NCBI GenBank assembly: GCA_905250025.1
Contig: CAJNOJ010000095.1
Coordinates: 186,001-250,000 of the forward strand
Reading direction: 5' to 3'
Source of the DNA: Adineta ricciae
Taxonomy: Eukaryota > Rotifera > Eurotatoria > Adinetida > Adinetidae
DNA length: 64,000 bases
Position 1 is the first letter of the stretch, and every line of letters starts with the position of its first letter. Below the pieces are notes generated by a model that ran no database searches, was not told the origin of the DNA, and was given only the letters and a program-made list of their open reading frames with translations. The position numbers and the translations under genes were made by a program. Below are positions 15,001 through 26,378 of this stretch, piece by piece.

Positions 15001-17448
15001 AATTTCATATATTTACTAGATAAGTCGTTGTCAACAACAGAGCAATGATAATATATATCACCTTTTTCTCGTTTTAACATCAAGTGCACGAGAGAAAGAG
15101 AACGAAAAAGACGGAGCAAAAAAAGGTATAATTACGGTTGAAAATATTGATGACAAATGAAAAATAACGTCGACGTATTCTCTAGTGTTTTGCGAGCTTG
15201 TTTGAATAAAAGACTTTCTGATGTTTCATGCATCCTATAATATCGAGAAAAACACGGTAAATAAACATTGATGTATTTCTATCAATGATAAAGAGGTAGT
15301 GTTGATAAGTAATCTGAAGAAAATATCAACATGAAATGATCGTTGACAAGCTCAGAAATATAGAAGAAGGAAAAACAAGACGTTTTTCTTATAAGAACCC
15401 GACAAAAATAATGAACACAAGAAGAAGAAGACGTGCAAAAGAAAATTCTCTTTTCCTAGCTTATTTTACTCATTCGCTCGCATTTGTTTTTCAAGTGACG
15501 AGTCGCTTTTTCTCTTTCTTGCATTTCTTGCCTTCGTTGTTCCTCATTTCTTTTTCTTCTCGCTCGACATCCTACGAGAAACTATCAGCTGTCATTATTA
15601 TGACTCGATGGCAAAAACAGATTAAAAAATTACATCTAATTTCAGCACGAGAAAAGAACGCCGTAGCACTCCGACATATTCAGAATGAAAATAAACTTTC
15701 TTATCGAAAAAGCAAAAAAAAAACCATCTTCGATCCTTCGTTTAGTTTTCATTACAAAGTAAAATGTTACAATGGATTCAAATACCATTACCCTTCATGC
15801 AAATATGCGCGTTTTTTTTTACAACTCGCTCGCATACACACATGAAAGTATCGAAAAGTTTATCGAGTGTGTTTCTTTGTTGTTGACATCGAACACAATC
15901 TCGAGAAGTAATTAATAAAATAGAAAATGAGAAAAGAAATATTACTTTTTGGTCGTTTTACAACTCACATCCGTCGGCGAAGTTCTTTTTATCTCAAAGA
16001 AAACTCTTTTTTTCTTTGTCATCTAATATTTATTGATTCGAACGAAAATATAAGATTAGCGACTGTTTGTCTTCTTTCGAAACACAGTTATCGAATGATC
16101 TTTCTATGCGCAGGCGCCATTAAGTACAATTCTCTACATCACACTACATTCACTCGTGCGAAGTCGATAACTAAATTAATAAGTTGTTTGCACGTAAAGA
16201 ACTGTATTTAGCTCATAAGAATACTAATATGTTTAGTTACGTCTCATATTCCTTCGCTGCTGATCCGAGTCAATTATGTTTATATGAATGATAATGATAG
16301 AATAGTGTCGAATTTTGTTTTCATATTTAGCGCAAGATCAAATGAGCAACAGCGATTGACGTCAGTCAATATGATTGTCATTTTCTTTGGTTTGAGCAAA
16401 GAAAAACATAGTTATTGTCGTAAATCAACGAATAAAACAAAGTGTTGTTGACAATTTCGTATGTCTTTCATCTCATTAGCTTTCGCTTGGCAAAGAACTT
16501 CTCTTCTCCGTTCTAATTGACGTAAATACTATTTCTATTGACCTGGCGTTTTACTTGACATTGAAGGATAGTAATCAAAGGAAGAGGAAAAAAAAAACTC
16601 ATCATATTTTGTTTTGTTTCCTATTTGATCTTCAAGAAACACTCACCTTTCATCTTGTTAGGCACAACAGAAAATACTCAAACATGTCGAATTTGCTATT
16701 ATTGACATTTCAGACGACAGGAATAAATACACATAATAAATTATTCGGGATTTTTTTTATATCTGAAGAATAGGAGAAAGAACACGAATATGCCAGTATT
16801 TATTCAGTGTTGAGGACAAGTAAAAATAGACGGTAAAGAAGCAAAATAACGTTTCCTGAGATTAGAAGGAAAAATGAAGAATAATTATCACTACAGGGGC
16901 GATGATGCGATAGAAACACGAATGAATTGAGAAATTGTGTTTAGAATATTAAATCAACTCTCTGACAACCTAATCATATAATCACAAAACGTGCTAATAG
17001 CAGAATTCATTTATTTAGAGTTCTTCCTAGTTTACGATTGGTGCCGCTATTTTCCTATATAATCAAGAATAAATATTATAGACATACAAACTAAAAAAAA
17101 TACTAATGGTACAACATATTTATATATATATATATATACAACTGTTGATTAATATAAACGAGCCCATCAGGACTAAATATAGACATAATTGCATACAATG
17201 ACGAATCATCATTGGTAATTTGTCACTACAATCAACATGAATTATAATCTATTATTTGAAACTAATCGAAACAACTAGCGGTTAGATCTTTGGTATATTT
17301 CAAGGATGTCTTATGATCGAGTTAGAAAAGTTTCTTCTTTTACAGCAACGTAAAGTGCAACGGGAAGCCAAACGAGAAACATGAAAAGAGAACGTGCGTC
17401 TGTTTTTAGCACAATGTTAGAGCAATCTATTGATTTTGCTCGATGATT
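15001..17448. other. 2.4-kb intergenic region upstream of the MAST gene
   Basis: AT-rich with polypurine runs and an (AT) tract near 17121-17138. A 169-codon plus ORF (15336-15845) is the longest, but it is rich in Ser/Phe/Lys/Arg from simple sequence and matches nothing known. It is not called. Presumably it contains the MAST promoter. Confidence 0.55.
17121..17138. repeat. (TA)n microsatellite
   Basis: About nine TA units in non-coding DNA 3' of the small membrane-protein gene. Confidence 0.75.
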
Positions 17449-18120
17449 TCAAATTGTATTGATGGTAGTTGTTGTTCCCGACACGACGCAAGGTTGTGTC
17501 GACATATGAGATGCCGGAGAATTAATTAGAAGTCTTGTCGATGAGACCGAAGATGTGCTTATTTGTCTATAGAGTAGAAAAGAATTCAATGCCTGTTTAG
17601 ATTTTCTTTGTTGTTGTTTTTCTAGAGAAAAATCAATCATATATGTGTGTCAGAGGATTTGCTTTGCCTACTTGATGCCATTGTCAGTTCCGATCCGGAT
17701 CGGCATACTTTCAGACATTTACTTATCAATGAAATCATTATAAAAAGTAAAAATAGACTGACAGCAACAAAACCAATGTAGACCAGAATCGATCGAATTT
17801 CTTCTTGATAATCGATTGAAACTATGAATAAGCGCAGAACTTTTGATCTGAATTGCATGTGAATAGGAACTTACGATAATCTTCTTCTTCTCTTTCAGCA
17901 TAAGAAAATTGAAATTGATCGGAATGTTTTACAGTTGTTCGATCACTCACATGCATCGTTGGTTTGAAGTGTCTGGTAAATGACAATCATAAATTTCTAA
18001 TCTACACTACCGTTCTTTCACTTTAACAAGACGAAGTGGTTTGCCAAGGTGAATGATGGTTGTAACATCGACAGGGAATGAATTAGATACACAATGACAA
18101 ACAAGCATTGCGACGACAAG
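17449..18120 (-). CDS. Small single-pass membrane protein with Cys-containing ectodomain, 5' end uncertain
   Basis: Not recognised as a named family. Reading minus strand, an exon near 18003-17952 encodes EIYDCHLPDTSNQRC. A 59-nt intron, a 17-nt micro-exon and a 53-nt intron lead in frame to an exon with a clear transmembrane helix (SILVYIGFVAVSLFLLFIMI). A 55-nt intron then joins the cytoplasmic tail, which begins KKQQQRKSKQALN and stops at 17449. This gives a Cys-containing extracellular part, one TM helix and a Ser/Thr-rich tail. The N-terminal exon is doubtful. An ORF at 18198-18010 looks signal-like (PLLVVAMLVCHCVSNS) but has no ATG at its start and runs into a TAG unless a roughly 85-nt intron is removed. 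Whether the start lies upstream of 18200 is open. Confidence 0.5.
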
Positions 18121-18322
18121 TAATGGCCTGCGTTTTAAATAAACAATCTTAGAAATGTTGACCTTTGTTGAGGTAGAATTCGAAATCTTATGTTTCACTT
18201 TGAGTTAATGTCAATGAAATGATAAGATTGGAATGTATTTTCTTTTTATTTCACATGGAACCGATACTCTTCGATATACATCAATTAACGCACAAGCAAA
18301 GAAAAGGAAAACAATAGAAGTA

Positions 18323-20850
18323 TTAATGTAACGACGAATATATACGAATAACATTGTCTTCATCATCAGTCACATTGTCATCTGTCGTTCGATCTCCATC
18401 TTGAATAGTGAAATTGAATCTTGTGGTTGTGTGTCTTGCCAATGTTTTCTGACTTGTCGTCGTCAGCGACAAAGAATTGTTCTCCAGTAAATGCTCTTGT
18501 GTTCGATTGAGATTTGGTCCACTCAAATATTCAGTACTCGTGACGTAATACGTATGATTCGATCGGGTTTGTCGCCGGCGAATTAGATGGAGTTCACTAA
18601 GAAAATATTGGATTTCATCAAGTATAATACTGCGAAATTTCCGTCCCGCTAGACAATAGAGAAAGAAATTCACGATGTGTGGTAAATCAGACAGGATATC
18701 TTGTGTCACACTGGTATAAAAACTAATTTGATATAAGCTTATTTCATCGTCACTAATCTCCTTGCAGTCACGATCTCGTAATATACCTTTTGTATCTTTT
18801 TTTTTCGTAAAGAAAAACATGGCAGTGTTAGGTAAATTGAAAAGAATTAATGAAACAGTAACGGCAAAGAGCATTCTGGTTACTTGGGTACTGGTATGAC
18901 GGCGTTTGGATGCCTGACTTACATCTGTTGTCAGCGAAACCGTTGGCGATGTTTGTTGACGACCGAATGTCGATGGATTTTTGACCCTTAAGATTTCTAA
19001 CTCTGAATTTTGTGAATCAGGTTTACGATCCTTTCGTGACCAATTAATTGAAGTACGAGACACCCGATGCAGAGTAACGGCTATGACTATATTTGCAGCT
19101 GTAATTAAAGCTAAAAAAAAAGAAAGGTAGGAAGAAATTAAAGAGCTTAAACATCCGACAGCATTTGTTTATCTCGTAAGTTATCTCTTGGTAAGAAACA
19201 AATCCTGACGCATATTTGAGAAGTGCCAGAAGAAAACACGTTTGTTTAAGTTTAATTACAGAAATGCTCAAAACAACATGAAATGATGAACTTCATCAGC
19301 AACGCTTTCTTGTCTACTTTGTCGTCGTCGTCTGCAGCACACCTGGATGTCAACATTACGGTATCCTGTTGGACTAGTACTTCTCACCCATCGGTGAATC
19401 ACTTATAAATATTTAGAGCACATTACAACATACGTGAATAGACTTTCTGTCAACTACAAATGAATTTTTCTTCGGAGCTCAAACATGCTCGAGTTAATAT
19501 CTTAAAGTATGCTAGTAGTTTGATACATCTAAGGAATGTTTGTTCTTCTGTGCAAAGAAAGAATATACTTAAGTGGTATTTCCGTGTCACAGTATAATTA
19601 GTTATTTATAAAGACAATTGCTAGAAACGATAAACTCTTTCAAGTGAGTGTATTCGAGCGAAGATAAATGACGATAGAAGACGAGGGAAATCTCGATGGT
19701 GGGCATCGTGAAGACCATTGTGTAGAAGAGCAAATTGTTTTATAGTTGAGAGAACTTTCAAATCCAACAGGCTCAATATATTTTGGTTAACGGCATGCAA
19801 AGTGAATATACATGCTTGTTCGGTGAATAAGCGAAGATCGGGGTCACATTGTGAGGTTTGTAGGGCAAAGTTTCTGGAAATAAAATACATCACGGGATAG
19901 ATAGCAAACTATTTTAAGATTAATGAAGCATCGCAATAGGATTAACTGTCTGAAGAACTTTTAATTACCACAGGACGAGGTTTCTCTTTAGTCCTTCATT
20001 TTGTTATTCTATAATCAACCTAATTTTAATGATCATCCTTAATGATACATTTCGTCTTCAACTGAGAGCAAGAAGAGTTTGGCAACGCTGTGTGGCATAC
20101 GCCTAAAGTCGCGTTGTTTTCCTTATGATAATTATGTTGGTTACTAAAGCAAGAAAGCTCTATCTTACCAATTGGTAGTATCGATGCAGTTATAATATCG
20201 AGTACCAAAGGATCTTTTTCATCATCTAATCCACATGACTTTAAATTGCCTCCAGTAACATTTTGTGTGGCAAACGAAATGAAAGGTAAGTTCGCCAAGA
20301 AAAGAAGTAGACTTGTCGCATAGCATATATAGGAAACACGCTTTTGCGTTAGCCAAATACTTGATTTCAATGGATGAATAACTGCAATCGCTTTATCACT
20401 AGAGAACATTGAGAATCAGTAAATTGCATTAGTAATTTCGCCTACTTACACACTCATCAAAACGATTGTCCACATGGCAATTGAGATGCATGTGTTCATA
20501 CATACATATAATGCTTTACAGAAAGCACTCGTGATAAAAAAGATCTCTCTTCTTTTAATAGTAGATTGGTAGTTCAACTCGACGCGAATGTATTTGAGCG
20601 TAATGGCCAAGGTATCGAAAATAGCGAGGAAACGTAAGAAAAATATCGTCGTGGATTTATTTGATAATCTTGGTCGTGAAAGAACAATCAAACAGAGTGC
20701 ATTGAGTAAGACGCCTGGACCGATCAATATACGTAAGTAATGCGAATTGAGAAATTTGAAGAACAAATAACTATTCGTATAGACACGATCGAACAACGAA
20801 CAGTTACTGATGGGTAATGAGCTCGATAAGATCGTTGGCGTAGAAGTCAT
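18323..20850 (-). CDS. Class A (rhodopsin-like) G-protein-coupled receptor, neuropeptide-receptor type
   Basis: Seven-transmembrane receptor from ATG 20850 to the stop at 18323, in three exons. Exon 1 carries TM1-TM3 (the TM1 motif is GPGVLLNALCLIVL). A 35-50-nt intron after AMWTIVLMS leads to VDKAIAVIHPLKSS, i.e. the DRY position reads DKA. TM4 and a long extracellular loop with several Cys and Asn-X-Ser/Thr sites follow. TM5 is split by an intron of about 1.05 kb (20167-19112) and rejoins as SILPI/ALITAANIVIAV. TM6 (MLFAVTVSLILFNLP) and TM7 (LPHIVNFFLYCLAGRKFR, NxxxY form) are clear. A long third intracellular loop and an 80-residue Thr/Ser/Asp-rich tail close the protein. The style resembles FMRFamide/peptide receptors of protostomes; the ligand is unknown. 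Confidence 0.88.
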
Positions 20851-23359
20851 TGGTCTAAATCAAAAGTATATAATCAGAAATTCTTCTCTCGCTCTCCGTT
20901 CACATACGAATCAAAGACGCCAACTTGTCAGAGTCAGCATTACAAAACTCTTTTCTTTCTATTCTTTAAACATGCATGCTAAACATCTGAATTGACAAAA
21001 GCAATTAGAACAAGTGCATCTAGAGAGGTAAACCCTAAGAATATCTGACAAACGTACTGAAATCAAATTCATTAGAAGATCAAACAAAGCAGCCTCAGAA
21101 AAGAACCAAGAAAATCTAATAAACACTACAACGAAGCTGTCGTCCTTGTAGTTGATTCTCTGTTTACCATGACTTGCTCAGTAACGCATACATTAGGCAA
21201 AAAAGTCAATTTCTTGATGAGTAGAAACAAGAAGAAATTCTAGTTGAATAATAATTAGTTCGAACTTGATTCGTTACTATCAAATTACATCGAACGATTT
21301 CGGCAATCTCACGTTTCGACGTCGAGAAAGCACGAGCTTATGCTGACTTAACGATTTCTTTGGTGCGATGATTTTCGCATATATTTAGGACATGCCGATC
21401 GGAGGAGAAAAACAAAAAGCTTAGATACTCCTACCTGAATCAAAGGAATTATTCAGTACGTATCAAGTTGAGAGTTTCATAGAAAACAAAGCACGCATCT
21501 GTGATGTTTCTATAATGTTCAAAAGGCAATAATCTATTATTGAAGACTTACATGAGTGTTAATTCATATGTCGATGTTATGACAGACTTTATGAAAAAAA
21601 AGATGAGATACTCAGGGAATTATATATGCTAGAAATCATCTTCTTGTCATTCCTTTTTCTCTCTCGCTCTCTCTAGCCGTCTCTTCTTTTTCTCGACATG
21701 TAAGACGAAAAAAAAAACAAGGAAATCCTCGCAATGATGACAATATATAATGAAACTACGAGAAAGAAAAGCAACTTCTTTTCAAGATAGAAGAGTAAGA
21801 CACCGGTGTTAATTAGTAAGTTTTATTACAATGATTGGTTTTCTACCTTGCAGTCACTCCTATAAAGCGAAGTTAATATTAATGTGGCATCTTCAAATGG
21901 GATAGAAACTCTCTCGTTTTGAATACGTTCGTTGTACGGCCCATAATCTATTTAGGACAAATCTTCTGTAAAAATCGACCGTGACAAAGTAGTGTAAGAA
22001 GTTAAATAATAAAGAGAAAAACTTGTTCAAACCGTTTCAAGTGAGATGGAAAGTTTTTCTTTGTTTGAACACAAGCTACTTATATTTCACCACAACAACT
22101 TCTTCCTGAAAGCAAGCGACTAAGCTTTACTTCACTCGACTTAGAAATCTTCGCTGAAAATATCCATCAAAAAGGATAAAAGCATTAAAAGATGAAGAAT
22201 TATCAGCAACTCGAAGAAAACCTAATGAAAGATCCACCCTATGAGCGGTATTTCATTCAAAGGTATTAATTCAACAAGAATATAAGTATACACTATATTA
22301 ATCTCCGCATCAGATCAATTTCCATCTATTCTTTTTTGAAAAAAATAAGAACAAATAATGTGTGAGTTGTTTGCAAATGAATGTATTAAGTCATCTGATT
22401 AGAGAACAGGAATTACAAAAATTACACCTAATCTGAAAATAGTACATAAGAACATTAATCAGATGCATAATGTGCAACTTTGTCTATACTAATTTTGCTT
22501 TCTTCCAGTTTGTACTACATTCGGAAGCAGATTACCTTCAACGCCACCATATTTAACATAGCGTGTCGTTCATTTAGGATTTTGATTAACTGTTTCAAGT
22601 TCCGCTTGTCATTTTTCTCGATGAAAACAGTTATATATTTGCTGACGATGCTCAATGAAGTGATTTCGCATATATATATATTTAGACCAATAACCTGTTC
22701 ATTGGTCATTCAACCGTATATTTTACTCTTAAGTTAGCATAATTAGCATTTGTAATAATAGATACGCATTTGTAGATGCATGTATCTGATTTTATCTAGC
22801 GCAATTATTCACGTTACATGACGATTCATACACGAACGAACTGATTCTGATGAGAATGCATAATAAAGTAGACGAAAAAGAAAGAAGAAAATGATAGAAT
22901 AATAAATATTTATTGACGAATTTCTTCTCTTCGCCGATTGAAAATCCAAAACAATGTCACTAAGAATCATTTTCGATGGATGAAAGGTACGTCAAAAACT
23001 ATCGGTTTATTTCAATTTGGAATCTCTACATGATTACGTACGCATGACTGAACCAAACAAGCATTAATCCTTATCCGAAAATATAACCTTGAAGTAGAGG
23101 ACGTGCAGATGTTGCAATCATACTCATGCACTTACATTAATCAGATTGAAAGGTTTTTTTTCTTTTTTCTCAGATTAAACTCTAAATACTGAATCAAAAC
23201 TAGTTATCTGGTTCGTTGATTGACATGAAAAATATGTTTATTAAGGCTAAAAAGAAATAGGGGAAAGAAGAAGTAGTGGAACCAATTGGAGAACGCACGA
23301 ACGAGTTTTCATACAAAACTACGAAGAGAAAAAAACTAGTGTCGTTTGTTTTTGGACGT
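20851..23359. other. 2.5-kb intergenic region, nothing recognised
   Basis: AT-rich sequence between the GPCR start and the 3' end of the BDH gene. It has a CT-rich block near 21650-21690. No ORF over 90 codons, no RNA gene and no repeat family was recognised. Confidence 0.6.
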
Positions 23360-24363
23360 TTATTGGGCTGACCAACCGCCATCGATTGGTATGGCTGTTC
23401 CGGTTCTAAACAGAATCAGTAAGCATGCATGAAGAACTTGACGCCTTTCTCTTCCGCAATGGAACTTACAATGTGGCACTGATCTCATCAGCAAGTAGTA
23501 ATGATAATCTACCAATTAATTCAACTGGTACAAACTTTTTGACGGCATGTTTCTGCAGGATTACGCGTGGTATAACTTCCGATTCTAGAATATTACATAG
23601 AAATACTCCAATCGGAAAGGCGTTGGATTTCGAAGAATCTACCGGATATATCATGTGATTTCGCTTGATCACGTATTTGCGCATCGACGAGCGGCGTTCG
23701 TACATATCCGGGGCAAATAGCATTACAATTAATATTAAATGGCGCACCTTCGAGAGCTGTCACTTTTGTTAGGCCTAATACACCATGTTTAGCAGCGACA
23801 TAAGCAGATTTGTATTCACTAGCGAATAATCCATGAGCTGATGCGATGTTGATGATTCGACCGAATTGCTGGGTTTTCATCGGTTTCATCAGCGCTTTGG
23901 TGAGAAAAAATGCTGATGATAAATTTACACGGAGAATGTCTTCCCATTTTTGATCGGGAAAGTTTTCAATAGGTGAAACATGTTGAACACCACAATTGTT
24001 AATCAGCACATCTACGAACGAGAGAGAAAGCTTTGCATAAAATGAGATGATTAGCAAAGAACTAACCGATATGATTGAATTGTTTTAAACCTTCGTCAAC
24101 CATAGTGCGTAATTGATCGGTATGCAAAGCATTCGCAGGTGAATACATATGATCAACTTGAAATTCTTTAGCAACAGCAGCAGCTATTTCATGTCCATTT
24201 TTTTCCAATCCGTTAAATATGATATTATATTTAGCTTTAGCAAATGCGCGAGCAATACCAAGACCAATGCCACTGAAAGAAAAACAAATACAAAGTGTTC
24301 TATTTCTTCTCTCATTCCATCCCACCTTGTACTGCCCGTGATCAATACTGTTCGTGCCGCCAT
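23360..24363 (-). CDS. D-3-hydroxybutyrate dehydrogenase, bacterial-type short-chain dehydrogenase
   Basis: NAD-dependent SDR interconverting acetoacetate and D-3-hydroxybutyrate. It starts at ATG 24363 with MAARTVLITGSTSGIGLGIA (Rossmann TGxxxGxG) once a ~53-nt intron is removed. Further introns lie near 24016-24066, 23595-23652 and 23405-23467, and all keep frame. Landmarks: the NNCGVQHV cofactor motif, the catalytic Ser in INIASAHGLFASEYKS, YVAAKHG with Tyr and Lys, NAICPGYVRTPLV, then AVKKFVPVELIGRLSLLLA and TGTAIPIDGGWSAQ before the stop at 23360. The SAHGL and ICPGxVRTPLV signatures are those of the soluble bacterial BDH (PHB-metabolism type), not of animal mitochondrial BDH1. The introns show that it is a settled eukaryotic gene. 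Horizontal origin is inferred. Confidence 0.88.
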
Positions 24364-24460
24364 TTATCTACAAATATAAAAAGACGACATTCTTCGTTTC
24401 GTTTTGCTGATGCAAAATTTTCGAGGAGAAAACAATCACTGGACGACATGGCATTTATTG

Positions 24461-25013
24461 CTAGTTAGTACCAGTTTGTTGCTTAGAAATGATTTCATCA
24501 AGTTTCTTTTCTAATTCTACTAATTCAACTTTGGATTTACTGAATAAACGTTCAAATTCAGCTTGTTTATTAGTACCATCCGTGAGCATTTTCGCTTGAA
24601 TCATCTTCGATACAAGGATCGTTGCTTTGCGTTCGTGGTACTTGGCCATTCGGCACTGCGTAAATCGTCCCATGGTCAGAACTGGCAAAGAGACGACAGC
24701 CGCTTGAAACACTCGATTACGATTGGTTGTTAAGAGAAATGCTGCCATACTGCAGAAGAAGGAACCTGGTATTCCTGAATAGATATGCAAGAGATGATTG
24801 GAATAAATCAGTTTTATCCTTTTTACCGAATATGAGTGCTTCTTTCAGACAAAGTACTTCTCCGAGAGGTCTGTTTTTCGAAACTTCGGCAAACATGTTA
24901 TAATTATGTTTCATCTGCTGCCATGCTGTGGTCGGCGGAGCATTCGGGTCCGTGTTTATCGGTTGCACGGATTTCAACTTAGAAAAATCAGCGGGATCAT
25001 TCTTCGATGTCAT
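24461..25013 (-). CDS. COX20: Cytochrome c oxidase assembly protein COX20 (FAM36A-like)
   Basis: Inner-mitochondrial-membrane chaperone for COX2 maturation. Exon 1 starts at ATG 25013 (MTSKNDPADFSK), two bases after a splice acceptor TTTTTAG, implying an intron in the 5' UTR. A ~45-50-nt intron near 24780-24826 separates exon 2, which runs to the stop at 24461. The diagnostic part is two closely spaced membrane helices (ALIFGIPGSFFCSMAAFLL and VFQAAVVSLPVLTMGRF) followed by the basic tail CRMAKYHERKATI, matching the COX20 pattern of an LxxGSxGS helix hairpin then a C-R-Y-N-like basic run. A coiled-coil-like Lys/Glu C-terminus follows. The match is by pattern memory and moderately strong. Confidence 0.75.
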
Positions 25014-25397
25014 ATCTAAAAATAGAGAGTTACTTATGGTGATAGACACGCATGAATGATCGAATTAGAACGATCTTTTACAACAAAACATACTCTTTTC
25101 TTACAGTCGTACCCTCGATGATCTCAGTAATATGTTGTGCATATTATTAGAAATAGACTCACACCTCGAAGTCTATCTTCTAATTCTATTTTTAAGTCTC
25201 ATGGATAAGATGCTGAAAATTTTCTTTTGTTCATATGAAAGAAAACATTCTAACAAAAGAGAGTTTATTTCAACAATAAACAAAAGCCAAACAACGACAC
25301 ACATATATTGACTATATAGAAATCACCGAGTCTGAAAGCTTGAATAACCTCTTTCTACTTATTTATTAAAAAAAAACATACACGATAGTAAGCACCA
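25014..25397. other. Intergenic, COX20 5' UTR/promoter and PISD 3' flank
   Basis: About 380 bp containing the probable COX20 5' UTR intron and the PISD 3' end. No ORF or structural feature was found. Confidence 0.5.
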
Positions 25398-26378
25398 TTA
25401 TAACCTCTCACCAACACGAATCTTATCACCTGTTTGACGAGCAAAATGAAACGTAGACGGAGCTTCGAATACCAATACAATACAAGAGCCTAACTTAAAC
25501 TCTCCAAATGGATCACCTTTGTCGAAAGACATCTGATCAGTTGACTGAAATTTTTCTTTCCAAATGCGAAATGTATAATCATCTAATTTCTGATTGGTTT
25601 TCAAGGTCTTATCAGCGTAGATATCAATTGAACCGACGTTTGTCGCACCGATCATCGTTTGAGTCATTAAACCATGTTTATATTCACCCAAATAAACCAC
25701 ACGTTCGTTCAATAACAACAAATTCGGTATCCAAATAATGAATTCCGGTCGCACGCTCATCAATTCACCGGTTATATGACGACGTTCTCGAATACGCCAC
25801 TTCGCCGGACTATGAAAATGGTGGTAATTGCCTGGATTAAGATAGATACATGTGTAGAAAAGTGAAGATGCCGATTGTTTTTCTTGCAAACGGTCGATCT
25901 CATACTGATCGAATTGAAATAAATCTTTGATTGTATATGGAATACCTTTAACGACAATGTTCAAGTTTTCCACCGACGTCACTAACCCATTGGCTAACAC
26001 TTCACCATCACATGGCGAAACAACATCACTGATGGGATCTATCGGACGCACACCGGGTTTAAGATTTCGTCGGAAAAATGCACCGAAATTTGCGTAATAG
26101 TCAAGATGATCAGGTCCATGTTCACATTCGTTGATATCAGCACCGAAAACGTGACAAAAATATTTATAAATTGGATTGCGGAGGGAACGAGGATGGATAT
26201 TCACAGAGAATAAACGTGACCAAAAGCGAGATGTTTCACGTAGTGGTAAGGAACGATACCAAGCTTCATTGGATGTACATAAGGATTCACGTTTTATATA
26301 AATGGAGCGAGTATAGTGATAAGCAGTGACAGCGGACAAGGTTGTCAATGACAGACATCGACCGACGGGAAAATTCAT
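25398..26378 (-). CDS. PISD: Phosphatidylserine decarboxylase proenzyme, mitochondrial
   Basis: Pyruvoyl enzyme making phosphatidylethanolamine from phosphatidylserine at the inner mitochondrial membrane. It is a single 326-residue ORF from ATG 26378 to the stop at 25398, without introns, unlike nearly all its neighbours. A short hydrophobic/basic N-terminus (MNFPVGRCLSLTTLSAV) could target or anchor it; it is shorter than the vertebrate presequence. Landmarks: EFFRR-like GAFFRRNLKPGVRP, SPCDGEVL, NPGNYHHFHSP, RRHITGELMSV, NERVVYLGEYKHG and GATNVGSI. The self-cleavage site is LGSC instead of the usual LGST; the Ser that becomes the pyruvoyl group is kept at about residue 298, giving a 29-residue alpha chain. 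The start codon overlaps the stop of the upstream SMIM13-like gene (ATGA). Confidence 0.94.
   Translation of the reverse strand: MNFPVGRCLSLTTLSAVTAYHYTRSIYIKRESLCTSNEAWYRSLPLRETSRFWSRLFSVNIHPRSLRNPIYKYFCHVFGADINECEHGPDHLDYYANFGAFFRRNLKPGVRPIDPISDVVSPCDGEVLANGLVTSVENLNIVVKGIPYTIKDLFQFDQYEIDRLQEKQSASSLFYTCIYLNPGNYHHFHSPAKWRIRERRHITGELMSVRPEFIIWIPNLLLLNERVVYLGEYKHGLMTQTMIGATNVGSIDIYADKTLKTNQKLDDYTFRIWKEKFQSTDQMSFDKGDPFGEFKLGSCIVLVFEAPSTFHFARQTGDKIRVGERL

Noticed and set aside
15336..15845. 169-codon plus-strand ORF upstream of the MAST gene
   Set aside because: Composition follows simple AG/TTC-rich DNA, with runs of Arg, Phe, Ser and Lys; no motif, splice context or family resemblance.
22480..22737. 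85-codon plus ORF rich in Ile/Leu/Phe
   Set aside because: AT-driven hydrophobic composition, no signal of selection, overlaps an antisense ORF of equal length.
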